Part shown: positions 25,819 through 34,459 of the stretch, one piece after another
Position numbering within the stretch: the first letter of the stretch is position 1
How the letters are laid out: each line of letters begins with the position of its first letter
NCBI RefSeq assembly: GCF_036287235.1
Contig: NZ_CP142850.1
Coordinates: 1,691,127-1,755,126, forward strand
DNA from: Exiguobacterium sp. 9-2
GTDB lineage: Bacteria; Bacillota; Bacilli; Exiguobacteriales; Exiguobacteriaceae
Reading direction: 5' to 3'
Length of the DNA: 64,000 nucleotides
The notes under the pieces: generated by a model
Database searches by the model: none
Told to the model about the DNA's origin: nothing
Seen by the model: only the letters and a program-made list of their open reading frames with translations
Made by a program: the position numbers and the translations under genes

Positions 25819-26277
25819 TTATCGAAAGACCGGACCCATTTCCGTCAAAAAATCGTTCCAGGCGACTTGATGCAAGTCGCTATAGAGTTCTGGCATCTGG
25901 TCTCTTTCAAAAAAGGCAATGTCCAATGATTCATTGGAGTCGATCGTTAACTGTCCTCCATTGACTTGGCAAACAAAAAAATGAACGATTGGTTGGGCGA
26001 CATCCCCATTCGGATAAATCTCTTCGTACTGCGAATAAACACCACTCAAACGTTCAATCGCGACATGAATTCCGGTCTCTTCAAAAATCTCACGCTTGGC
26101 TGCTTCGACAATCGACTCTCCGAGTTCCAGTGCGCCGCCGGGAAAGCCCCACGCTTGTTGCTCCCGCCGTTTTTGTAGAAGAATGCGTCCCTCTTCGTCG
26201 AAGACGATGCCACCTGCAAAGTTCAACATCACTTTTTCCTGACCGACCTTACTGCGGAGAAAACGTATATAGTCCAT
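25819..26277 (-). CDS. NUDIX hydrolase
   Basis: A 152-residue protein. The Nudix box GGALELGESIVEAAKREIFEETGI lies at about residues 45-68. It opens MDYIRFLRSKVGQEKVMLN, the usual lead-in of the small MutT-like group that hydrolyses nucleoside diphosphates linked to another moiety. It overlaps the 3' end of the alpha/beta hydrolase gene by 29 bases, so it is the last gene of a coupled four-gene unit. Confidence 0.9.
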   Translation of the reverse strand: MDYIRFLRSKVGQEKVMLNFAGGIVFDEEGRILLQKRREQQAWGFPGGALELGESIVEAAKREIFEETGIHVAIERLSGVYSQYEEIYPNGDVAQPIVHFFVCQVNGGQLTIDSNESLDIAFFERDQMPELYSDLHQVAWNDFLTEMGPVFR

Positions 26278-26974
26278 CTGTCGCCCCTTGAAGTTTGACT
26301 TGCTTCACCCAGACAATCAGTTGTTCGATCATCGCCTCCGTCACAGTATGATTCACACCCGGAAAAACACATAATTCAGTCGTTTGCGTCATACCTGCTT
26401 GAACTGCTGTTACGTGATAGTACTGCTGGATTGATAGTGGAATAATGTCATCAGCATCCCCGTGCAGGAGCAAACGCGGACGCTCATCCATCACATCGAT
26501 CGGATCGATCTTCCATGGTACATCTGTTTCTTTGATAGCAGGTCGTCCGTCGCGCGTGCGGAATTGATGCTCCGCTTCAAGAAAGGCACCGCCCCCATTG
26601 ATCGCAATGAGAGCTTTAATCGGCAAATGCGCCATGATTCCGTGGGCAATGAACCCACCCATCGAGACGCCGATCGCGATCACATCTGAAACATGCCAAC
26701 CTGATTGTTCGATGATAGCTATCGCTTCCTTGATCGATTGTTCAACGACCGTCCAAAAATAGGTCGTCGATACTTCTGGATCAAACGGATGATCAAACGG
26801 TTCACGTTGATCGTGTCGAATAAGTTCCGGGATAAAGACATCGAACCCTTCTTCAGATAATTGTCGTGCAAACTCTAGATAAGAAACAGCCGTACCGCCC
26901 CAACCATGGTAGAGTAGAATGGCTCCTGTTGGGTGAGAGGAGCGGACGCTATGGACATGAAAATCAAGCTTCAT
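26249..26974 (-). CDS. Alpha/beta hydrolase (esterase/peptidase-like)
   Basis: A 241-residue cytoplasmic protein. The oxyanion segment is LLYHGWGG, the nucleophile serine is in GVSMGGF, the acid is probably in LLHGDADDIIPL and the histidine in GVNHTV, a complete catalytic triad in family order. Resembles the YitV-type dienelactone-hydrolase-like branch. It overlaps its upstream RDD gene by 11 bases and its downstream NUDIX gene by 29. Substrate unknown. Confidence 0.85.
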   Translation of the reverse strand: MKLDFHVHSVRSSHPTGAILLYHGWGGTAVSYLEFARQLSEEGFDVFIPELIRHDQREPFDHPFDPEVSTTYFWTVVEQSIKEAIAIIEQSGWHVSDVIAIGVSMGGFIAHGIMAHLPIKALIAINGGGAFLEAEHQFRTRDGRPAIKETDVPWKIDPIDVMDERPRLLLHGDADDIIPLSIQQYYHVTAVQAGMTQTTELCVFPGVNHTVTEAMIEQLIVWVKQVKLQGATDGLYTFSPQ

Positions 26975-27377
26975 TTTTTAGCTTCTCCTGGTTCAAGCGG
27001 ACGATCGTTCTCGCAAAGTCATCTTCCGGTAATCGTTGTCCGTTCTCGAGAAACGGTTTCCAGTACGGTCGAATCTTAAACAACGAGACCGTATCGCGAT
27101 AAACTGTTCGACGGACGATTTGTTTCGTCGTCAACGGCAATCCGTTCTCGCTCTCGACCTGAATACCACAGATCTGACCACCAATCGTTTTTCCATTCAA
27201 CAGTTTTAATTGCGCGACTTCTCCTAGAAAACTGATCGTCGGTTGTGTCACGACGGCGTGAACGACTTCTGACTTCACACGTCGTAATACCGTTTTTTCG
27301 ATGACGACGGAAAGTCCGAGATAGACAGCCTGGTTGATGATATACGCACCGATTCGTCGTTTTGTTGTTGAGTGCAT
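26964..27377 (-). CDS. RDD-like protein
   Basis: A 137-residue protein beginning KRRIGAYIINQAVYLGLSVVIEK and containing LKLLNGKTIGGQICGIQVE and VRRTVYRDTVSLFKI, which follow the RDD domain order (R...D-type first segment, GKTIG turn, then R-rich segment). The first hydrophobic part is short, so membrane insertion is uncertain. GGAGGATC precedes the ATG. Second gene of the four-gene unit; function of RDD proteins is largely unknown (transport or Na+/H+ exchange in some). Confidence 0.7.
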   Translation of the reverse strand: MHSTTKRRIGAYIINQAVYLGLSVVIEKTVLRRVKSEVVHAVVTQPTISFLGEVAQLKLLNGKTIGGQICGIQVESENGLPLTTKQIVRRTVYRDTVSLFKIRPYWKPFLENGQRLPEDDFARTIVRLNQEKLKNEA

Positions 27378-27389
27378 GGATGATCCTCC

Positions 27390-27557
27390 TTATACGTTAA
27401 AATAGACGACAGCGCCGAGTGCACTGACAGCAATCAAATAAAAGACGATCGCGAGTCGTTTGTTTGCGGTAGAGATATCTTTTCGGACGAGGATTTTACT
27501 ATACCGATACGTCAAGAATGCGAACACGAGCAATGCTAAAATCAATAATGGTTCCAT
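27390..27557 (-). CDS. Small membrane protein, 55 aa
   Basis: A short gene: ATG at 27555-27557 after GGGGAGG, TAA at 27390-27392. Two hydrophobic helices (LLILALLVFAFLTYRY and LAIVFYLIAVSALGAVVYF) separated by a charged loop KILVRKDISTANKR. The stop lies 12 bases before the RDD-like gene's ATG. Good Shine-Dalgarno, sensible topology and tight spacing support it as the first gene of the unit ending at 25819. Confidence 0.72.
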   Translation of the reverse strand: MEPLLILALLVFAFLTYRYSKILVRKDISTANKRLAIVFYLIAVSALGAVVYFNV

Positions 27558-27679
27558 TCGACCTCCCCCTTCCCTTACTTATTCTACCTCATTTCTGGTT
27601 TCGAATTGTTATATTTTACAAGTAAAGTGGTATATGCTTAATTTATATGTAATCAATCCAATAATGAAATGAGGTTCAT

Positions 27680-28606
27680 ATGTTGAACACTACAACGATT
27701 TGCTGTCTTGTGGAGCCGAAGACGCCCGGTTATCTCGTTCGGGAACTGCCGCCGCTCGGCATCCATGACGTCCACGTCCGCACCCTTGCCGGTGCCATTA
27801 GTATCGGCGCCGAACTTCCGCAATGGCTAGAACAAGACATGACTGAAACCAGCTATAACTATCCGCTCGAGACCGGATATGAAAGTTACGGTAAGGTGCT
27901 TGCTGTTGGTGAAGCGGTCCAAACCGTCAAACCCGGTGATCGGGTCGTCGGCTTCTATGGTCATCAAGATCAAGCGGTCGTACCTGAGTCGAAGGTCATT
28001 TTGGTTCCTGCTTATGTCTCACCACGTGAAGCCTTGCTACTAATTCTATCTTGTGACGCGGCAAAAGGCGTCCGAAAACTGACATTGACGCCCGACGCGA
28101 GAGTCTTAGTTTCTGGAATGGGTACGATCGGTTTGTTGACGGTACATTACTTACGGCATTACGTTAACGTTCGCCAGATAGATATCATCGAGCCGCTCGC
28201 CTCCCGAGCTGAATTAGCACGTCAATTAGGCGCACACATCGTCACGCCGGATTCAGACACGTATGACGCCGCCATCGAATGTTCCGGGCGTCAAGCGGCC
28301 TTTGCCGAACTTCAATCCGCTGTCCGTCCTCATGGTGCAATCTGCGTCTTATCGGACGGCAACCGTGAATCTTTGACGTTGACGCCCGCGTTTCACGCAA
28401 GGGAACTTCAGATCATTGCATCGAGTGACGGTTGGAACTACCGGCAGCATGCAGACTGGCTTTTTTCCAACGATCGTCACGCGACATTACCTGCTTTGTT
28501 CGAACAAGAAACTTCGTTTTCGGAGCTCGCCAACTGCTTCGCTGCCTTAATGGCATCGACCGATCTCCCGATCAAAGTCTTCGTTGATTATGAGCAGACG
28601 AGCTGA
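27680..28606 (+). CDS. Zinc-type alcohol dehydrogenase-like (MDR) oxidoreductase
   Basis: A 308-residue MDR-superfamily protein: GroES-like half with TGYESYGKVLAVGEAVQTVKPGDRVVGF, then a Rossmann half with VLVSGMGTIGLLTVHYLRHY and IECSGRQAAF. The usual catalytic-zinc cysteine near residue 40 and the structural four-cysteine lobe are absent, so it may be zinc-free. Shorter than typical ADHs (about 340). GAGG precedes the ATG. Its last 19 bases overlap the convergent VOC gene. Substrate unknown. Confidence 0.82.
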   Translation: MLNTTTICCLVEPKTPGYLVRELPPLGIHDVHVRTLAGAISIGAELPQWLEQDMTETSYNYPLETGYESYGKVLAVGEAVQTVKPGDRVVGFYGHQDQAVVPESKVILVPAYVSPREALLLILSCDAAKGVRKLTLTPDARVLVSGMGTIGLLTVHYLRHYVNVRQIDIIEPLASRAELARQLGAHIVTPDSDTYDAAIECSGRQAAFAELQSAVRPHGAICVLSDGNRESLTLTPAFHARELQIIASSDGWNYRQHADWLFSNDRHATLPALFEQETSFSELANCFAALMASTDLPIKVFVDYEQTS

Positions 28607-29184
28607 ACACCGTTCGGATCCGTACCTGCTAGCGATACGTCGGAAAAGACTGCTTCTTGCAAGACGGTCTTCTCTCCGCGGACGGTTTGGATTTGCGGAA
28701 CCGGTTGATCGAACAGTTTCGCTAAATCCGCCTCTAATCCTTCGAGCGGCGTCGCTAGGATCAGACGCTCAAGTGTCGTTCCATCAGTATCCGCAATCGC
28801 ATCTTCATGGATTTGCAGTTCAATCCGTAATCCGTATGGTGTCTGCAAAAACGTCCGACGCTCATTCGGTTGGACTGTAAATGAAAGTGTTTCTGCACGG
28901 TCAAGGATCATTTGCAAGTCATCTGATTGAATCAAAAATCCGATGTGGTCGAAGCGAATGACCTTCCCGTACCCGATAGTCACGTTCACTGCCCCGCGTT
29001 TCATTTCAATGATCCGAAACACAATCTTATCCGTTCGAAAATCGTTCCATGTCAGAGGTGGATTAAACGAAGAAAACTCTCCATCTTTCTTTCCAATGCG
29101 CTGAGAAACGTGAAACCCGCGTGCTGTATACCAGGCTTCTGTTTCCTCCAAATGTGGTGTCCAAATATGGTAGTGAAATAGCAT
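28588..29184 (-). CDS. VOC-family (glyoxalase/bleomycin-resistance fold) protein
   Basis: A 198-residue protein with two betaalphabetabetabeta modules: YHIWTPHLEETEAWYTARGFHVSQR at the start, then RFDHIGFLIQSDDLQMILDRAE. Metal-ligand-type residues (H4, E in RIELQIHED) are present, but the active-site set cannot be confirmed. The start codon directly follows the stop of the DUF5694 gene with AAGGAG inside that gene's end, so the two are cotranscribed. Could be a dioxygenase, isomerase or resistance protein. Confidence 0.8.
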   Translation of the reverse strand: MLFHYHIWTPHLEETEAWYTARGFHVSQRIGKKDGEFSSFNPPLTWNDFRTDKIVFRIIEMKRGAVNVTIGYGKVIRFDHIGFLIQSDDLQMILDRAETLSFTVQPNERRTFLQTPYGLRIELQIHEDAIADTDGTTLERLILATPLEGLEADLAKLFDQPVPQIQTVRGEKTVLQEAVFSDVSLAGTDPNGVQLVCS

Positions 29185-29916
29185 TTACATACACTCCTTA
29201 TCGTTGTTCCAATCGCTCCATGTCATCACTACAACTTGGTTCGATTCATTTAAGTATTGTCTTAATAGCGGAAGATGCGCAGCACCGTACAAACAGACGA
29301 TTCGCTCGGTCGTCTGGGCAAGTTGCAGTAGACGATCGGCAATCTTTTGATTACGGGCATGCCAGTAGCGTTCGATCCAAATTCGCCCGTTTTCCAGCTG
29401 TTCGATTTGATCGTAGACCTTAGCGGACGCTGCAATCGTCTCTTCAGCGTGCAATCGATCGAGCCACTCGGAAAAGGATAACTGCTCCATCGCGTTCTCT
29501 AACTGTTCAGTCCGCTTCATCTCAGCAGTGACGATCGTCTCGAAAGCTTCCGGATGATGTGAACGGACTATTCCTAAATCCGGTACGCCTGGTACGATTT
29601 CGTTCCAATCGACTCCATGCAACTGTGCTAATCCTGCCATCCGGGCTAGGCGAAAGCCGATTTGTTGCCGTTCATTAGCGGTTAAATCACTCTCGTGTTG
29701 ATAGGTGTCATATGTATGTTGCAGGTCACTTATGCGTTCAGGTGACGTTTCAAGAGCAACGCATGTCGGTTGAAATCTGTTTAATCGAACGACGACTTCC
29801 TTGATTTCCTGTTGCCGTCTCTCTGATGCGACATCAAAAATTACTGGACGAATCAGATCACCATTTGCCGGTCGATCAAGATGGAACATGCCTAACAGTA
29901 AAATCTGGGGCTTCAT
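29185..29916 (-). CDS. DUF5694 (TraB/TIKI-like) protein
   Basis: A 243-residue protein starting KPQILLLGMFHLDRPANGDL, with CVALETSPE, GVDWNE and VCLYGAAHLPLLRQYL. The G-F-H / ET / GAAH pattern is that of TraB/PrgY/TIKI-superfamily predicted metalloproteases or erythromycin-esterase-like folds. No signal peptide. GGAGG precedes the ATG. First gene of a two-gene operon with the VOC protein. Activity unproven. Confidence 0.78.
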   Translation of the reverse strand: MKPQILLLGMFHLDRPANGDLIRPVIFDVASERRQQEIKEVVVRLNRFQPTCVALETSPERISDLQHTYDTYQHESDLTANERQQIGFRLARMAGLAQLHGVDWNEIVPGVPDLGIVRSHHPEAFETIVTAEMKRTEQLENAMEQLSFSEWLDRLHAEETIAASAKVYDQIEQLENGRIWIERYWHARNQKIADRLLQLAQTTERIVCLYGAAHLPLLRQYLNESNQVVVMTWSDWNNDKECM

Positions 29917-30025
29917 CTACATTCCTCCTTTTCCTTATTTTACCTTATATTTGGTAAAGGAAGCGACCTTTACCTATTATGAATTTACGTTACCATTCAA
30001 CAAATACTCATATAAGGAGGTTCCG

Positions 30026-30379
30026 ATGAAAAGGATATTCGTCATTGTGTTCATTGGATTTTTATTCGGATGCAATCAAACCGGTATAGAGGATGAAACT
30101 AGTTATGCCATGATCGTCATTGTGAACAATAAAGAATATAACGGAACAGAAGCTGAATTGGACGCATCTAAACAACAAGGAGAAAAAATTAGTACGATAC
30201 TAAAGAAAACAAAAGCATACGAAATGCCCCAAGCGAACAGTCAATCGAATCTCTTTTCAGTCGGATCCACCATCTATGCTGTTAAAGGAACAGAAGATTT
30301 CATCATCGTAAAAGACAAAGAAAATAAAAAATGGCTTTTACAAAAGGTAAGGGATATCGAAAAAAATCTAAATCAATGA
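30026..30379 (+). CDS. Small lipoprotein
   Basis: A 117-residue protein. The ATG at 30026 follows TAAGGAGG. A short signal peptide KRIFVIVFIGFLFGC gives a lipobox-like FLFGC, so C16 would be the lipidated residue at the outer face of the membrane. The mature part is hydrophilic and lysine-rich, with alternating strands (TSYAMIVIVNNKEYNGTEAEL; IYAVKGTEDFIIVK). AT-rich relative to neighbours. Family not recognised. Confidence 0.75.
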   Translation: MKRIFVIVFIGFLFGCNQTGIEDETSYAMIVIVNNKEYNGTEAELDASKQQGEKISTILKKTKAYEMPQANSQSNLFSVGSTIYAVKGTEDFIIVKDKENKKWLLQKVRDIEKNLNQ

Positions 30380-30480
30380 GGCACTTTAACACTTTTAACG
30401 TGGTACATCTTTAGAAATACTATCAGCGGAGATGTTTTTTACTTTTACATGAGGTATGGTGAGAAAAAATTAGAAAGGGG

Positions 30481-30655
30481 CTGACTCAAAAGTCAGTTTC
30501 TACAAAGATAAGGGTGGTAAAATAATGATCTGCCACCCTTACCTCATAACAAAAAGAATTAACAAAAAGAATGACGTGTTTCACGCAACTCTTACAGGAA
30601 AACTGGCTCGTGTCTCGCCTGAAGACAGGGCGTGAAAAGACACGTCATTCTTTTT
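30481..30655. repeat. Cluster of three inverted repeats in non-coding DNA
   Basis: Gap 30380-30674 has no credible gene. It holds (a) CTGACT/AGTCAG at 30481-30496, (b) TAAGGGTGG/CCACCCTTA at 30509-30541, and (c) a long nested hairpin: AAAAAGAATGACGTGT (30564-30579) with ACACGTCATTCTTTTT (30640-30655), then TTTCACGC with GCGTGAAA, and an inner TGTCT/AGACA. Structure (c) could terminate the PaaK-like gene, but its size suggests a structured RNA or a small mobile element. Confidence 0.7.
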
Positions 30656-30674
30656 TTGGGTCAACCTCTTTCTT

Positions 30675-32120
30675 TTATCCTGTTAAGCTTGATTTAATGA
30701 GCAAAATCTTTCCGCTTTCCTCAGCATCGATATATGAAACGGCTTGGACATCAAGTTTGATATCACGACCAAATAAACGGTACAGACGCTCCATCAGAAG
30801 GTGTTCGTCTGATTGGCTGAATCGCTCCGCGTCAGGAACGTAGTAGATCGATACGCTATCCGGCGTCGATTGGACATATTGAATACGCTCGATATTGTTT
30901 GATAAATGTTTGACGATACTCGACAGTTGCGCTTCAAAAATCTTTTGACCATCCGGTTTTTGGATGAACGCCCGCCCCCTTCCGTCAATTGATTCGATGA
31001 TTGGTCCCGGGTGACCACAGGAACAGGTGCACTGACTGAGCGTCATCCGATCTCCGACCCGGTAGCGAATGAGGGGGGTGCCGTGTGTATCAAAACTCGT
31101 CACGAGAATCTCCCCGTCTGTATCGAGTTCGATGATCCCCATCTCATGATGCAGATGTTTTTGACCAAGTCGACATTCCGAGACAATTGGTGCTCCTTCA
31201 GACGATGCATATTGATCAAAAACTGGTCCATGAAACACTTCTTCGATGACCTGGCGCTCTTCCGCGTCGATTCGTTCAGCCGTTGGAAAAATCGCAATCG
31301 GTTGACATGTCAAGCGGATCCCTTCTCGCTTCGCAAACCGGGAGAGTTCAATCATCGCTGACGGAAGACCATCGATTGTTTCTGGTTGAAAACGTTCGAT
31401 GGCTTCAAGATACGCTGCCATCGTCCGTGGGGATAATCGTTTTACCGTGAATAAGAGTTGATTCGCCGCTCGATTCATCCGCCAGTAGACGTCCGTCTGT
31501 TGACGCTCGGGTACGAGATCCTGTGCCGTAAAGCTGATCCGTCGCATGCCACGGTAGACATTGGGGGTCGCCTTAAAATAATCCAGATGAGCCATTCGAA
31601 TTTGCATATCCGGTATCGTATATCGTACTTGCAGTGATGTGCCTGTTGTTCCGCCCGTTTTCCCTATAATTGGCGCAACAACATCTGTTTGAATGTCCTC
31701 CATGTGCGTTCGTAATATTTCTTTTGACAGTACCGGAATATGTTTTAGTTCGGATAGGTCCTTTAACGGTAGGATAATACCATGCAAAATGAAGAGCTGA
31801 CGATAATAGGAACTGTGTTCAATGCAAAAGCGAAGGAAGTCATTTAAACGGTCAAGTTGTTCCGCTTTGACGTCGATCGTCGATTGTTCTCGTTCGAGGA
31901 GCATCCGAAACCGTTCTTGATAGACCGGTCCATAACGTTCGCGATGCAATTGATACCCATAGAGGGTTGTGAAGAGGTGCTGGAGAAATAGAGGAGAGCG
32001 ATTGTAGATTTGCTCTTTGATACCCGTGTCATCACGTCCTTTCGCAAGGGAAGTAACGGTTTCGATGTCTCTACGATAGCCTATGTACCTGACAAGAATA
32101 TGACAAATACAAGGGAACAT
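30675..32120 (-). CDS. PaaK-like adenylate-forming enzyme, copy 1
   Basis: A protein of about 481 residues (from the ATG at 32120) related to phenylacetate-CoA ligase and CapK-type enzymes. The AMP-binding P-loop is GKTGGTTGTS, then QYASSEGAPI and PLIRYRVGDRMTL; a CxCxCG cluster (CTCSCGHPG) follows the RYRVGD motif. It adenylates a carboxylate of unknown identity. Similarity with copy 2 starts near codon GIKEQIYNRSP, but no in-frame start codon exists there; an out-of-frame ATG with AAAGGA lies at 32032. So the N-terminus is doubtful. Divergent from the AraC/GyrI gene, with an 80-base gap. Confidence 0.75.
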   Translation of the reverse strand: MFPCICHILVRYIGYRRDIETVTSLAKGRDDTGIKEQIYNRSPLFLQHLFTTLYGYQLHRERYGPVYQERFRMLLEREQSTIDVKAEQLDRLNDFLRFCIEHSSYYRQLFILHGIILPLKDLSELKHIPVLSKEILRTHMEDIQTDVVAPIIGKTGGTTGTSLQVRYTIPDMQIRMAHLDYFKATPNVYRGMRRISFTAQDLVPERQQTDVYWRMNRAANQLLFTVKRLSPRTMAAYLEAIERFQPETIDGLPSAMIELSRFAKREGIRLTCQPIAIFPTAERIDAEERQVIEEVFHGPVFDQYASSEGAPIVSECRLGQKHLHHEMGIIELDTDGEILVTSFDTHGTPLIRYRVGDRMTLSQCTCSCGHPGPIIESIDGRGRAFIQKPDGQKIFEAQLSSIVKHLSNNIERIQYVQSTPDSVSIYYVPDAERFSQSDEHLLMERLYRLFGRDIKLDVQAVSYIDAEESGKILLIKSSLTG

Positions 32121-32199
32121 GCATCCTGACAAATTGATATCACCTTGGACAGGTCCGATGATCAACGCTCTACTATACTGAAAACAAGGAGGTGACAAG

Positions 32200-33054
32200 A
32201 TGTGGCTCGAATCGATTCAACGCGTCATTGACTATATCGAAGATCATTTAGAAGACTCGCTTGATCTCAACGTTTTGACAAGCGTGGCTCAGATGCAAAC
32301 GTATACTTTACAACGAACGTTTTCCTTACTTGCGATGATGACCTTACCGGAATACATCAGAGGGCGACGTCTGACGCTTGCTGCGCAACAATTGACACAG
32401 ACGGACGAAAAAATCATCGATCTTGCCTTACGTTTTGGTTATGAGACACCGGAAGCTTTCACAAAAGCTTTCAAACGTCAGCATGGTTGTTCCCCGACGT
32501 TGATGAGAAACGAGCGACGTCGGGTTCACGCCTATAACCGCCTGAGCATTCAGGTGACTTTGAAGGGACTGGATCAAATGGATTATCAACTCATCGAACG
32601 ACCTGCTTTACAGATTTCAGGATGGCGAAAACATTTCCCTACGCAAGATGGTGCCCAACAACAACTGATTCCATTGTTTTGGAATGATGTGAATCATTCC
32701 GGTCAAGATGCTACCTTGTTCAAACAAAATGACGGTCAGATTGAGGGTGTGATTGGTGTCTGCTCCAATTTCACCGAAGCATCGATGGATTATTGGATCG
32801 CGACGACGACAACGGAAGTCTTGCCCGGTCAGGAAACGATGACGATTCCGGCGAGTCTTTGGGCGACGTTCCCAGTTGTCGGTCCGATGCCGCACGCCAT
32901 TCAAGAGATGTGGCACCGCATCTACCAAGAATGGCTTCCGTCACATGGTTATGAGCCGTTACCTCATGCAGAACTCGAAGTCTATTCGGCAGGCGACCCG
33001 TCTGCCGCCGATTATCAATCTGCCATCTGGATTCCGGTGCGTCCGCGCGACTGA
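32200..33054 (+). CDS. AraC-family regulator with GyrI-like effector domain
   Basis: A 284-residue protein. Two HTH motifs of the AraC domain occupy residues 1-105 (IIDLALRFGYETPEAFTKAFKRQHGCSP is the second). A GyrI-like small-molecule-binding domain follows (about 125-284, ending YQSAIWIPVR). Such proteins resemble Rob/MarA-like or BltR-like regulators that sense lipophilic compounds. AAGGAGGTGA precedes the ATG. It sits between two PaaK-like genes, both on the opposite strand. Regulating them is inference. Confidence 0.88.
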   Translation: MWLESIQRVIDYIEDHLEDSLDLNVLTSVAQMQTYTLQRTFSLLAMMTLPEYIRGRRLTLAAQQLTQTDEKIIDLALRFGYETPEAFTKAFKRQHGCSPTLMRNERRRVHAYNRLSIQVTLKGLDQMDYQLIERPALQISGWRKHFPTQDGAQQQLIPLFWNDVNHSGQDATLFKQNDGQIEGVIGVCSNFTEASMDYWIATTTTEVLPGQETMTIPASLWATFPVVGPMPHAIQEMWHRIYQEWLPSHGYEPLPHAELEVYSAGDPSAADYQSAIWIPVRPRD

Positions 33055-33064
33055 TGGTTTCAGG

Positions 33065-33110
33065 ACATACGAAAAGGCGAGATCATCGGCGATCTCACCT
33101 TTTCGTATGT
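33065..33110. terminator. Bidirectional terminator
   Basis: ACATACGAAAAGG (33065-33077) pairs with CCTTTTCGTATGT (33098-33110), with an inner GAGATC/GATCTC stem. Lies between the AraC/GyrI gene and PaaK copy 2. Confidence 0.85.
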
Positions 33111-34459
33111 CATACATACTGTTGCTTAATCAGTAGCGTCTTTCCACTGATTTCTTTCGGAATTTCGGGTACGGCACGCATGACGACATTCAGTTGTCCT
33201 TCAAACAATCGGTCAAGAACGAAAAAGAGTTTCTTCTCGTGTTCTTTTTCGAAGCACCGTTCATCTGGTACATACAATAACACAATCTCATCCCGCGTCT
33301 CTTGAATATATTGCACACGTTCGATACAGTTCGGGAACGCTCGAACGATTCCTGAGAGCTCCCCTTCAAAGACACGGTGTCCATTTCGTAATTGGATGAA
33401 ACTTCGTCCTCGTCCGTCAATCGAAGCGATGATCTGACCTTGGTGACCACAAGGACACGTTTCCTGACTGAGCGTCATGCGATCTCCAACTCGATAGCGA
33501 ATAAGTGGTGTGCCGTGCGTATCGAAGCTCGTCACGAGAATTTCGCCATCCTCATCGCGTTCAATGATTCCCATCTCATAATGTAAATGTTTTTTGCCAT
33601 ACGGACATTCCGCGACGATCGGAGCCCCTTCTGAAGACGCATACTGATCATAGATTGGCGCATGGAAAACATCCTCGACAAGTGCTCGCTCTTCTGCCGT
33701 CATCATCTCAGCCGTCGGAAAAATCGCTTTTGGACGAAATGTGCAAGTCAAACCATATTTTTTAGCGTATCGTGCAACTTCGATCATTCCTGAAGGCAAA
33801 CCATCAATTGATTCCGGCTGAAACCGATTGAGTTGTTCAATATATGCAGCTGCGGTTTTCGGATTGATGTTTTTGATCGAGAATAACATTTGATTGATGA
33901 CTTTGTTTGTCCGCCAATAAACCGGTGCCTTTTGTTGAGGCGAGGCAAGCATTTGACCGGTAAAACTCGCACGGCGCATCCCTTGATCGACGCCATGTGT
34001 CCATTTGAAAAAGTCGAGATGCGCCATGCGGATTTGCATGTCTTCTTTCGTGTAATGGACTTGAATTGATTTGCCGGTCGTACCGCCCGTTTTCCCGAGA
34101 ATCGGAGCATGGACGCGCGCATGGACATCCTCATTTTGTTGTCGTAAGATTTCTTTCGTCAAAGGAGGAATTTGTGTTAGTTCGTCAATCGATCGTAGAG
34201 GGAGCTCTAACGCAAGAGAGGAAAACAATTCCTGATAATACGGACTATGCGTTTGGCAAAAAGAAAGGAAGTCGTTTAATCGATGCAACTGTTCCGCCCG
34301 TATGTCATTCGGTCGTCCTAACTTCTGCTTCAGTTCTTGTAGGCGTTGTTGATAGGCTGGACCATATCGTTCGTGGAACAGGCGACGTCCTTGTAAAGTC
34401 GTCAACAAGTTTTGGATGAAGATCGGTGAGTGAAAGTAGATCGATTCTTTGAGCTGCAT
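33110..34459 (-). CDS. PaaK-like adenylate-forming enzyme, copy 2
   Basis: A 449-residue paralogue of copy 1. It begins MQLKESIYFHSPIFIQNLLTT. The AMP-binding motif is GKTGGTTGKS, followed by QYASSEGAPI, PLIRYRVGDRMTL and ETCPCGHQG. It shares long stretches with copy 1 (DEDGEILVTSFDTHGTPL against DTDGEILVTSFDTHGTPL). AAGGAGTG precedes the ATG. The product activates a carboxylic acid as an acyl-adenylate; the acid, and whether CoA is the acceptor, cannot be told. Confidence 0.88.
   Translation of the reverse strand: MQLKESIYFHSPIFIQNLLTTLQGRRLFHERYGPAYQQRLQELKQKLGRPNDIRAEQLHRLNDFLSFCQTHSPYYQELFSSLALELPLRSIDELTQIPPLTKEILRQQNEDVHARVHAPILGKTGGTTGKSIQVHYTKEDMQIRMAHLDFFKWTHGVDQGMRRASFTGQMLASPQQKAPVYWRTNKVINQMLFSIKNINPKTAAAYIEQLNRFQPESIDGLPSGMIEVARYAKKYGLTCTFRPKAIFPTAEMMTAEERALVEDVFHAPIYDQYASSEGAPIVAECPYGKKHLHYEMGIIERDEDGEILVTSFDTHGTPLIRYRVGDRMTLSQETCPCGHQGQIIASIDGRGRSFIQLRNGHRVFEGELSGIVRAFPNCIERVQYIQETRDEIVLLYVPDERCFEKEHEKKLFFVLDRLFEGQLNVVMRAVPEIPKEISGKTLLIKQQYV

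Noticed and set aside
30571-30843. Plus-strand ORF of 90 codons
   Set aside because: It crosses the nested hairpin and is antisense to the PaaK-like gene; no site or homology.
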